Origin: Kutzneria sp.
Lineage (GTDB): Bacteria > Actinomycetota > Actinomycetes > Mycobacteriales > Pseudonocardiaceae
DNA: 36,092 nt
NCBI GenBank assembly: GCA_019239965.1
Contig: JAFAZC010000143.1
Coordinates: forward strand, 1 to 36,092
Reading direction: 5' to 3'
Part shown: positions 29,302 through 36,092 of the stretch, piece by piece
Position numbering within the stretch: the first letter of the stretch is position 1
Layout of the letters: every line of letters begins with the position of its first letter
The notes under the pieces: model-generated
Seen by the model: the letters and a program-made list of their open reading frames with translations, nothing else
Databases searched by the model: none
What the model was told of the DNA's origin: nothing
Program-made: the position numbers and the translations under genes

Positions 29302-31419
29302 TCAGCGCGACCGGCAGTCGTACAGCATCTGCGCACCGCCGAACCCGGGAAATCCGCTGCCGTTGTCCTCGGTGGGCTGGATGGTCGACTCGCCGTAGGC
29401 GGTGGGCGCGACCACCGCGCAGTTGTGCTGGACCCATTGGATTCGTTGCTGCGCGACACCACCGCCGCGTCCGAATCGTCCGTTGCCGCCGGGCATACCC
29501 GCAGTCGTTCCCGGGGTGCTGGTGAGAACGAAGGCGAGGTCGCCCTGTGTTTTCCACTGCGTCAGCTGGTCGGTGTTCGGCGCGGGGTCGCCCCCCATGA
29601 ACCCGCCCATACCGATGATGGTGGCGTCGCTGTTGATGATGTAGTTGGACGCGGCCATGGCGCCTCCCTCGACCGCGAGCGTGATCTTGGCGGTGCCGGA
29701 GTGGCCTGTCACGTAGGCGAGGATCTTGCGCTGTTGTGCCGACAGTGATGCCTGGCCGCGGCCGAAGCTCTGAGCCAGCTGCTGTGCCTGCTGTCTGCTG
29801 ATGTGCTGTCCGTTGGGCAGTGTGATCTCGGCCGACTGGCGTGGGCCGCGGGCGTGGCCGCCGAACATGCCGCCGGGCGGGCCGGCGCTGGCCATGGGGC
29901 CGCCCGTTCCCGCGAAGGCGGTGGCGGTCGACCACACTGCCGGTGCCAGGAGTACGGCGACGAGGCCGAGCGCCATGGCGACCCGTGGCGCACTGCCCTG
30001 CCGCTGCGTACGCCGGACCAGTGTCAGTCCGACGACCGCCACCACGGCCGGTGCCGCCACGGTGTAGCGCAGCCATCCGTTCCACGATGGATCGCGAGAC
30101 ACCACGACCCATGCCCACGCCGCTGTGACGGCGATACCGGCCGGCAGCAGCAGCCAGGAGTACCCACTCGGGTCGCGGTAGCGCCGCCACAGCAGGGCCA
30201 GCCCGGCGGCGGACAGTGCGGCGACCGCGGGCGAGAGCTGCGTGGTGTAGTACGGGTGGAAGATGCCTTGCTGGAAGCTGAAGACCAGGCCCAGCACGAT
30301 CAGCCACGCGCCCCACATGAGCCACCCGGCCCGGCGCTGGTGGTCGGCGGGCAGTTTCTCCCGCCACCGGAGCAGTCCGGTGACCGCGACCACGCCGAGC
30401 GCGAGAAGGCACAGCGGTATCAGCCAGCTGATCTGGCCGCCGACCTGCTGGCCGAACATGCGGCCGAGTCCGGTGTCCGCAGCGAACCCGCGGAATGCGC
30501 CGCCCGCCGCACCTTGGCCGCCGACCATCGCGGGCCCTGCCGCGCCGCCGTGGCCCATGTTCTCGCCGAACACCCGTCCGAGTCCGTTGTACCCGAAGAT
30601 CAGCGAGAGCTCGCCGCCGTCGGTGCTGCCTCCGACGTAGGGCTTCGGGCTTGGCCACACGACGGTCAGCAGGACCCACCAGAACGAGCTGACCAGCAGC
30701 ACTCCCCCAGCCAGCAGGAGGTCGCCGACCCGCCGCCGCCACGGTGACCGCGTGCCGAACAGGTAGCCGAGGCCGAGTACCGGGATGATCATCCAGGCTG
30801 CCAGGCTCTTGGTGAGGAAGCCGCACCCGACCCAGAACGCCGCCTGGAGCAGCCATCTTGTGGCACTGCGGGCGGGAGTACCGGCCTCGAGCGACCTGGT
30901 GAACGCGTAGGCCGCGGCGACGCAGAGCAGCATCAGCAGGGTGTCGGGGTTGTTGTTCCTGTCGATCGCCACCGTGACCGGGCTGAGCGCGAGCACCAGT
31001 GCGGCGAGTAGGGCGACGTTCTCCCCCGCCCAGCGACGTACCGTGCGGTGCAGCAAGAACACCGCGCCAGCGCCCTCGAGGACCTGGGGCAGCAGGATGG
31101 CCCAGCTGTGCCATCCGAAGATCCACACGGCGAAGACCTGCGGCCACAACGCCATGGGCGGCTTGTCCACGGTGACGACGCCGGCCGGGTCGAAGGACCC
31201 GAACACGAAGTTCGTCAGGCTCTGCGACATGGACTTGACCGCGGCGGTGTAGAAGGTGTTTCCCCAGCCGGCGGAGCCGATGTTCCATGCGTAGAGCGCC
31301 GCTGACCCCGCCACGATGAGGAGCAGGGCGACGGACCGCCATCTCGTCCGCATCGTGCGTGTCCTCTGTTCGACGGGAGACGTCCGAGGTGGCGCGGTCG
31401 CTTCTGCGGCCGTGGTCAT
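29302..31419 (-). CDS. PMT/ArnT-like membrane glycosyltransferase (YkcB-like)
   Basis: A 705-residue membrane protein of GT-C fold that transfers a sugar from a polyprenyl-phosphate carrier outside the membrane. The first loop has GWGNTFYTAAVKSMSQ, followed by DPAGVVTVDKPPMALWPQV with the conserved acidic residue and DKPP. About ten to twelve helices follow, with SPVTVAIDRNNNPDTLLM and FHPYYTTQLSPA typical of the YkcB/putative mannosyltransferase group. A C-terminal soluble domain of about 200 residues is Gly-rich and ends in LYDCRSR. The GT2-GtrA gene upstream overlaps it by ATGA, so the pair acts as carrier-sugar synthase plus transferase. SD GAAGGA precedes the ATG. The acceptor, probably a wall glycan or lipid, is unknown. 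Confidence 0.92.
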   Translation of the reverse strand: MTTAAEATAPPRTSPVEQRTRTMRTRWRSVALLLIVAGSAALYAWNIGSAGWGNTFYTAAVKSMSQSLTNFVFGSFDPAGVVTVDKPPMALWPQVFAVWIFGWHSWAILLPQVLEGAGAVFLLHRTVRRWAGENVALLAALVLALSPVTVAIDRNNNPDTLLMLLCVAAAYAFTRSLEAGTPARSATRWLLQAAFWVGCGFLTKSLAAWMIIPVLGLGYLFGTRSPWRRRVGDLLLAGGVLLVSSFWWVLLTVVWPSPKPYVGGSTDGGELSLIFGYNGLGRVFGENMGHGGAAGPAMVGGQGAAGGAFRGFAADTGLGRMFGQQVGGQISWLIPLCLLALGVVAVTGLLRWREKLPADHQRRAGWLMWGAWLIVLGLVFSFQQGIFHPYYTTQLSPAVAALSAAGLALLWRRYRDPSGYSWLLLPAGIAVTAAWAWVVVSRDPSWNGWLRYTVAAPAVVAVVGLTLVRRTQRQGSAPRVAMALGLVAVLLAPAVWSTATAFAGTGGPMASAGPPGGMFGGHARGPRQSAEITLPNGQHISRQQAQQLAQSFGRGQASLSAQQRKILAYVTGHSGTAKITLAVEGGAMAASNYIINSDATIIGMGGFMGGDPAPNTDQLTQWKTQGDLAFVLTSTPGTTAGMPGGNGRFGRGGGVAQQRIQWVQHNCAVVAPTAYGESTIQPTEDNGSGFPGFGGAQMLYDCRSR

Positions 31420-32702
31420 GCTTGTCCTTCCGTTGTGTTACCGGGAAACACCCAAGCGCGTAGCAGAGCGAACCTGGCCGCCGTGCCCACCACGGATGAG
31501 GTGAGCAGGACGAGCAGTTCCAGTGCCCGGGACGCGTGTGGGTCGAAGGAGTCCAGCGCCAGCAGTGCACCGGAGGTGAACAGGTAGTACAGCGCGAACA
31601 CGACGAGCCCCTGCAGGTGCACCCGCGCGGTGGATCCGCCGGCGCGGGTGAAGGTGAATCGCCGGTTGGCCTCGGTGTTGAGCACGGTTGTCACGGTCAA
31701 CGCGGCGAGGTTGGCCACAAGGACCGGCCACCAGGCACGCAGGATTGCGTACAGCGCCAGGTTGGCCACTGTGGACAGCGCGCCGATTAGGCCGAAGGAC
31801 AGCAGTTGCCACAGCAGTCCATTCGCGCGCCGACCGAGTACCGCGTCGGGGTGCACCGGCGTCGGCGCTGGTCGGCGGGGCAGGTTCGCGATCGTCGCCG
31901 CACCGGTTGCCTTGGCGCGTGCCACCCGGACCAGGCCTCGGATGTCCTCGGTGGCGGTCTGTACCACGTTGACCCGCGTGTCGATGTCCTCGATCCAGTC
32001 GACCGGCACCTCGTGTACCCGTAGGCCGTTGTGCTCGGCCAGCAGCAGCAGCTCGGTGTCGAAGAACCACGAGTCGTCGGTGACGTGTGGCAGCAGGGAA
32101 CGGACCACGTCGGTGCGTGCGGCCTTGAATCCGCATTGCGCGTCGGAGAACTTGGCGCCGTGGCAGATCCGGATCATCGCGTTGTAGCAGCGCGAGATCA
32201 CCTCTCGTTTCGGACCCCGGATCGTCCGTGAGCCCGGTGCGAGCCGGGAGCCTATGGAGAGATCGGAGTGGCCGTTGACGAGCGGGGCGACAAGGGGCAG
32301 CAGTGCGTCAAGGCCGGTGGACAGGTCGACGTCCATGTAGACGACGACGTCGGCGTCGCTCCAGCTCCACGCGGTGCGCAGGGCGAGGCCACGTCCTTTG
32401 CGGTCGGTGTGCAGCACGCGGACGCGGTGTCGGGTCTCGGCCAGTTCGGCGGCCACCCGCAGTGTGGCGTCGGTGCTGGCATTGTCCACGATCGTGATCG
32501 TCCACTGGAACGGGAACTGGTCGGTCAGGAAGGCGTGCAGGACGTCGATGCATCCCGGAAGGGACCGTTCCTCGTTGTGTACGGGGACGACGATGTCGAC
32601 CGTCGCGGTCCTGGGGATGATCCGGTCGTGGCCGGTGCCGCCGTCTGCTGGTGGCTGCGGAGCGTGCTCACGGTCCGCAGCCACCGACGACACACCAGCC
32701 AT
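31416..32702 (-). CDS. GT2 polyprenyl-phosphate sugar synthase fused to GtrA flippase-like domain
   Basis: A 428-residue fusion. Residues about 35-265 are a dolichyl-phosphate-glucose/mannose synthase-like GT2 enzyme: VDIVVPVHNEERSLPGCI, VDNASTDAT, VYMDVDLSTGLDAL (DxD), and AQCGFKAARTDVV. About 300-420 is a GtrA-type four-helix domain (LLSFGLIGALSTVANLALYA; ALTVTTVLNTEANRRFTFTR), thought to help flip the lipid-linked sugar. In Bacillus and many actinobacteria these are two proteins or a fusion paired with a YkcB-like transferase; here the PMT gene follows with a four-base overlap. The order suggests synthesis, flipping and transfer of one sugar. Sugar identity unknown. Confidence 0.92.
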   Translation of the reverse strand: MAGVSSVAADREHAPQPPADGGTGHDRIIPRTATVDIVVPVHNEERSLPGCIDVLHAFLTDQFPFQWTITIVDNASTDATLRVAAELAETRHRVRVLHTDRKGRGLALRTAWSWSDADVVVYMDVDLSTGLDALLPLVAPLVNGHSDLSIGSRLAPGSRTIRGPKREVISRCYNAMIRICHGAKFSDAQCGFKAARTDVVRSLLPHVTDDSWFFDTELLLLAEHNGLRVHEVPVDWIEDIDTRVNVVQTATEDIRGLVRVARAKATGAATIANLPRRPAPTPVHPDAVLGRRANGLLWQLLSFGLIGALSTVANLALYAILRAWWPVLVANLAALTVTTVLNTEANRRFTFTRAGGSTARVHLQGLVVFALYYLFTSGALLALDSFDPHASRALELLVLLTSSVVGTAARFALLRAWVFPGNTTEGQA

Positions 32703-32784
32703 GCCCGATCACCTGACCCCAGTTTGGTCCTCGGGGTCGCGGATCGACCCTTCTCCCCCAGGTATGGCGGGTGTGTGTGCGAGC

Positions 32785-32800
32785 AGCCTGGAAGCAGGCT
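32785..32800. terminator. Small hairpin after the P450 gene
   Basis: AGCCTG-GAAG-CAGGCT is a perfect 6-bp stem with a GNRA-like loop, 16 bases after the P450 stop on the minus strand. It could end P450 transcription before the glycosyltransferase operon. There is no T-run, so evidence is modest. Confidence 0.4.
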
Positions 32801-32816
32801 TAAAGAAGGCTGGGAG

Positions 32817-34025
32817 TCAGTCGACGTCCCAGGTGATTGGCAGTTCGTGTACGCCGTAGATCGACATGTCCTCGCGCATCGGCACCTGGCTCGGGTCGAC
32901 CGCGAGCCGCAGGCCGGGCAGCCCGCGCAGCAGTGCCGCGTAGCCCATGCGCATCTCGACCCTGGCCAGCTGCTGCCCGAGGCACTGGTGGACGCCGTGG
33001 CCGAACGCCAGGTGATGGTTTGTTATCCGGTGGACGTCCAGTGTGTCCGGGGTGTCGCCGAACGCGGCGGGGTCCCGGTTGACCGAGGGCAGGAACAGGC
33101 ACACCGACTCGCCGGCCTTGATCTGCTGTCCGCCCACCTCGACGTCGGTGAGCGCGGTGCGAACAAGGCCGAACTGGATGATGGTCAGGTAGCGCAGCAG
33201 CTCCTCGACGGCACCGGGGATCAGCGTCGGTTCGGCGCGCAGTGCCGCGACCTGGTCGGGGTTGCTCAGTAGGGCGAAGGTCCCCAGGGCGAGCATGTTC
33301 GCGGTGGTCTCGTGCCCCGCCACCAGCAGCAGCATCGAGATGTTGGTCAGTTCGGTGTCGGTCAGCTCCCCGGTGGCGATGAGTCCGCTGATGATCGCGT
33401 CGTCCGGCTCGCGGTGCTTGAGCGCGACCATCTCCTCCATGAAGTGTTGGATCGAGTCGGCCGCGGCTTCGGCGTCCTGTCGGGGGGTGTTGAGAGAAAC
33501 CATCTTCGCGGTGTCGTGCTGGAACCTGTCCCGCTCGGCGTAGGGCACGCCGAGCAGTTCGCAGATCACCAGTGAGGGAATGGGCAGGGCGAAGGAGCGC
33601 ACCAGGTCGGCGGGTGGTCCGGCGGCCAGCATGGCGTCGAGGTGGTCCTGCACGATCTGGGCGATCCGTGGCTCGAGTTGTTTCATTCGGCGGACGGTGA
33701 ACTGGCCGGTGAGCAGTCGTCGGTACTGGGAATGGTCCGGTGGGTCCATCGCGATGAACATGCCCGGCTGCGGGGTGCTGAACCGTTCCTGCACGGGGCG
33801 CTTGATCACTGCGTGGCGCAGCTCGGCCCGTGAGCTGAACAATGGACTGGCGAGCACGTGTCTGGCGGTGGCGTGGTCGGTCACCAACCATCCGAGGTGG
33901 CCGTCGCTGAAGCGCAGGCGGCTGATCGGGCTGTGTTCGCGTAGTTCGTCGAACCTGGCCGATGGATCGAAGGGGCCGGCACGGTCCACCGGCAGGGCTT
34001 GTAGGGGCGTTGTGGTCGGCGTCAT
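32817..34025 (-). CDS. Cytochrome P450, bacterial class I type
   Basis: A 402-residue soluble P450 of normal length. Oxygen-binding I-helix: VAGHETTANML; K-helix ExxR: EELLRYL; heme loop: FGHGVHQCLGQQLARVE with the thiolate Cys. The C-helix DPPDHSQYRRLLTGQF is also typical. The overall look is of CYP105/107-like enzymes of secondary metabolism or xenobiotic oxidation. No ferredoxin or reductase gene adjoins it, so redox partners must come from elsewhere. The ATG is preceded by GGAGGG. A 12-bp dyad about 46 bp upstream suggests repressor control. Substrate unknown. Confidence 0.93.
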   Translation of the reverse strand: MTPTTTPLQALPVDRAGPFDPSARFDELREHSPISRLRFSDGHLGWLVTDHATARHVLASPLFSSRAELRHAVIKRPVQERFSTPQPGMFIAMDPPDHSQYRRLLTGQFTVRRMKQLEPRIAQIVQDHLDAMLAAGPPADLVRSFALPIPSLVICELLGVPYAERDRFQHDTAKMVSLNTPRQDAEAAADSIQHFMEEMVALKHREPDDAIISGLIATGELTDTELTNISMLLLVAGHETTANMLALGTFALLSNPDQVAALRAEPTLIPGAVEELLRYLTIIQFGLVRTALTDVEVGGQQIKAGESVCLFLPSVNRDPAAFGDTPDTLDVHRITNHHLAFGHGVHQCLGQQLARVEMRMGYAALLRGLPGLRLAVDPSQVPMREDMSIYGVHELPITWDVD

Positions 34026-34070
34026 GGGCCCTCCCTCACAGGTCGGCTACCGCCATTGAAGCGCATTGGA

Positions 34071-34082
34071 TGTAAAATTACA
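34071..34082. promoter_or_regulatory. TGTAA-AA-TTACA operator-like dyad before the P450
   Basis: TGTAAAATTACA has perfect 5-bp arms around a two-base centre, in an AT-rich island within very GC-rich DNA. On the minus strand TTGCAC lies a few bases farther upstream and could be a -35. The form matches many TetR/GntR-type operators. No regulator gene is next to it within the window. Confidence 0.45.
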
Positions 34083-34130
34083 ACCAGTGCAATTATGGTG
34101 TGTGGGGGCTCACCGTCGGACAAGCGTGGT

Positions 34131-36092
34131 TCAGACGCCGGTGTGCAGGGCTTGTGCCGTGGCGGTCTGGCTGATGTCCGCGACATGGCCCTGATAGAGG
34201 ATCCGTCCGCCGTGCTTGCCTGGTCCCGGGCCGAGGTCGATGAGCCAGTCAGCTCGCCGGATGACGTCAAGGTTGTGCTCGATGACGACGACGGTGTGGC
34301 CGTGGTCCACGAGATTGTCGAGGACACCCAGTAGGGTGTCGATGTCACGAAGGTGGAGCCCGGTAGTGGGTTCGTCGAGGACATAGAGTGCCGAGCCGGT
34401 GGTGTCGCGGAGTTCTTTGGCGATCTTGACGCGCTGGCACTCGCCGCCGGAGAGGGTTGTCAGGGGCTGGCCGAGCCTCAGATAGCCGAGGCCCACCTCA
34501 TCGAGGTAGCGCAGGGCCCCGCTGATCGTGGGGTCGGGGAGCCGGTGGATGGCCTCGGTGATCGTGAGGTCGTCGACGTCGGCGATGGACAGTCCGTTGA
34601 CCTTGTGCCGCAGAACTTCGGGGATGAAGCGTCGTCCTTGGCAGGTCTGACAGACCGTCTCCTGGCCTTCCAGGAAGGCAAGATCTGTGTAGATGACGCC
34701 GAGGCCATCGCAGTCGGGGCACGCGCCGTCGGAGTTGGCGCTGAACAGGCTGGCCGGAACAGCGTTGTGGCGTGCGAACAGTTTTCGGATGGGTGTGGCG
34801 ATGCCGGTGTAGGTGACGGGAGTCGACCGGCGGTTGGTGCTGATGGGCTTTTGGTCGACCACGATGGCCTCGTGCTGGGCGGCGAGTTCGCTGGCAAGGC
34901 TGGACTTTCCCGAACCGGCAACGCCAGTGAGCACGGTCATGACGCCTGTCGGGATGTCGACCGTCACGTTCTTGAGGTTGTTGCGGGTGGCACGGGCGAT
35001 GGTGATGCTTCCGTCTGGCGTCCGTGGATGGTCCTTGATGGGCCGGTTGCCCACCAGTGCCGCCGCGGTGGGCGTGCCGGCCCGACGGAGTCGGGCGAAG
35101 GTGCCTTGGAAGACCAGCGTGCCGCCGTGGTCCCCCGCGTGTGGCCCGACCTCGATGATCTGGTCGGCGATGGCCATGACCGCGGGATCGTGCTCGACGA
35201 CAAGGACACTGTTGCCCTTGTCCCGCAACTGCTTGAGCAGGGTCGTCATAGACGAGACATCGTGGGGGTGCAGGCCGACGGTGGGTTCGTCGAAGACGTA
35301 GAGCATCTCGATGAGGCTGCTGCCCAGATGCTTGACGGTCTTGAGTCGCTGTGACTCGCCGCCGGACAGGGTCGTGGTGGCGCGGCCGAGGTGGAGGTAG
35401 CCGAGCCCGATCGTCACCATGGCGTCCAGCCGGTCCTTCAGCGCGGCCACCACGGGCGCCACGGTTGGCTCGGTCACCTCCGCCACCAGGTCCGCGAGCT
35501 CGCTGATGTCCATTCGTGCCATCTCGCCGATGGTGCGGTCGAGCACTGTGGCGGTTCGACCGGCCTGGTTGAGCCGATCGCCATGGCACTCAGGACACAC
35601 CTCCGAACGGGTGAACCGGGCGAGAGCGTCCTTCTTACGGTCGGACAGGTTGTCGGAGGTGTGCAGGTAGATCCGTTCGAACCGTTCGACGACACCTTCG
35701 TAGCCCTTCGGGAGCCTCGCGCCCAGGCGCGCGGTGTGCTCGCCGCCGTACAGCAGCGTGTTCCGTGCGGCCTGGGTCCACTCCCGCAAGGGGGTGTCGG
35801 CGTCGAACGCGCCGATGTCGGCGTACAGGGAGTACCAGTACCCGCCATTGCCGAATCCAGGCAGCAGGATGGCGCCGTCTTTGAGTGACCTGTCCAGGTC
35901 GACAAAGCGGTCGACGGCGCTGATCACGACCTCACCGAGGCCCGAGCAGGGGGCACACATGCCGGCCGGGTCGTTGAAGGAGAAGTGGTTGGACTCGCCG
36001 ACGTGCGGCGTGCTCAGACGGGAGAACAAGAGCCGCAGATAGGTCCAGGCGTCCGCGGCCGTGCCCACCGTGGAGCGGGCGTTTCCGCCGAT
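34131..36092 (-). CDS. UvrA-like ATPase (UvrA2/DrrC type), 5' end outside the window
   Basis: The frame is open to the last base (IGGNARSTVGTAADAWTYLR at the edge), so 653 residues are present and the first Walker A region is missing. Features: a CAPCSGLG zinc start, insertion region, CPECHGDRL, first signature LSGGESQRLKTV and Walker B YVFDEPTVGLHP, second Walker A GVAGSGKSSL, zinc CPDCDGLG with CQTCQGRRF, second signature LSGGECQRVKIA and Walker B YVLDEPTTGLHL. The compact spacing is that of UvrA paralogs such as UvrA2 or DrrC, which protect against DNA-binding drugs, rather than housekeeping UvrA. It is upstream of the P450 on the same strand, 105 bp apart. Confidence 0.9.
   Translation of the reverse strand: MGGNARSTVGTAADAWTYLRLLFSRLSTPHVGESNHFSFNDPAGMCAPCSGLGEVVISAVDRFVDLDRSLKDGAILLPGFGNGGYWYSLYADIGAFDADTPLREWTQAARNTLLYGGEHTARLGARLPKGYEGVVERFERIYLHTSDNLSDRKKDALARFTRSEVCPECHGDRLNQAGRTATVLDRTIGEMARMDISELADLVAEVTEPTVAPVVAALKDRLDAMVTIGLGYLHLGRATTTLSGGESQRLKTVKHLGSSLIEMLYVFDEPTVGLHPHDVSSMTTLLKQLRDKGNSVLVVEHDPAVMAIADQIIEVGPHAGDHGGTLVFQGTFARLRRAGTPTAAALVGNRPIKDHPRTPDGSITIARATRNNLKNVTVDIPTGVMTVLTGVAGSGKSSLASELAAQHEAIVVDQKPISTNRRSTPVTYTGIATPIRKLFARHNAVPASLFSANSDGACPDCDGLGVIYTDLAFLEGQETVCQTCQGRRFIPEVLRHKVNGLSIADVDDLTITEAIHRLPDPTISGALRYLDEVGLGYLRLGQPLTTLSGGECQRVKIAKELRDTTGSALYVLDEPTTGLHLRDIDTLLGVLDNLVDHGHTVVVIEHNLDVIRRADWLIDLGPGPGKHGGRILYQGHVADISQTATAQALHTGV

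Noticed and set aside
1-36092. CRISPR arrays, rRNA, tRNA and insertion-sequence ends.
   Set aside because: None seen: no regular spaced repeats, no rRNA-like or complete cloverleaf sequence, and no transposase frame with terminal inverted repeats.

Overview
The window is a GC-rich actinobacterial chromosome segment. Evidence for this is the strong third-position GC bias, frequent GTG starts, chains of ATGA/GTGA overlaps, leaderless-looking starts behind TAnnnT -10 boxes, and families such as UMF1/Atg22-type MFS carriers, a GT2-GtrA fusion and many P450s. Gene content would fit a Pseudonocardiales-like organism, but that placement is only a guess. The centrepiece, roughly 3.85-16.1 kb, is a complete uptake [NiFe]-hydrogenase locus of the actinobacterial high-affinity type (group 1h, Hhy).

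Layout. At 1-1,675 lies a leftward operon of an FAD monooxygenase, a MarR regulator and the start of a third gene that leaves the window. hypF (1,754-4,003) runs rightward and is convergent with, and overlaps, the last gene of the hydrogenase operon. That operon is leftward, with 16 tightly packed genes from 16,015 down to 3,854: SIS protein 1, an unusual HypC-like protein, SIS protein 2, small subunit, large subunit, NifU/Rieske-like protein, DUF5947-like, DUF6084-like and a 446-residue orphan, maturation protease, a 35-residue membrane microprotein, hypC, hypD, hypE, hypA, hypB. A promoter-like TTGTGT-17-TACATT sits about 30 nt before the first gene. Hyp proteins build the NiFe(CN)2CO centre, the protease trims the large subunit, and the NifU/Rieske-like protein and microprotein are candidates for electron transfer and membrane contact.

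From 16.1 to 22 kb the genes are general: a UMF1-type carrier with a glycerophosphodiester phosphodiesterase, a small Cys4 protein, a PAS-PAS-GGDEF-EAL protein, and an EamA exporter with an apparent leaderless leader peptide and operator. From 22 to 24.7 kb is an accessory patch: a lone tyrosine recombinase, a lower-GC NAD-dependent epimerase, and about 870 bp of apparently decayed DNA.

From 24.7 to 36 kb everything reads leftward: a UvrA-like ATPase cut by the window end, a P450, a GT2-GtrA fusion plus PMT-family glycosyltransferase, an OmpR-type response regulator and histidine kinase, a half-length P450-like protein, and a secreted glycoside-hydrolase-like protein. The strongest leads are the two SIS paralogs with complementary active-site losses around an atypical HypC, the four-cysteine Rieske-like domain, the hydrogenase-linked microprotein, the short P450-like protein, the EamA leader region, and the repeat/terminator structure before the response regulator.
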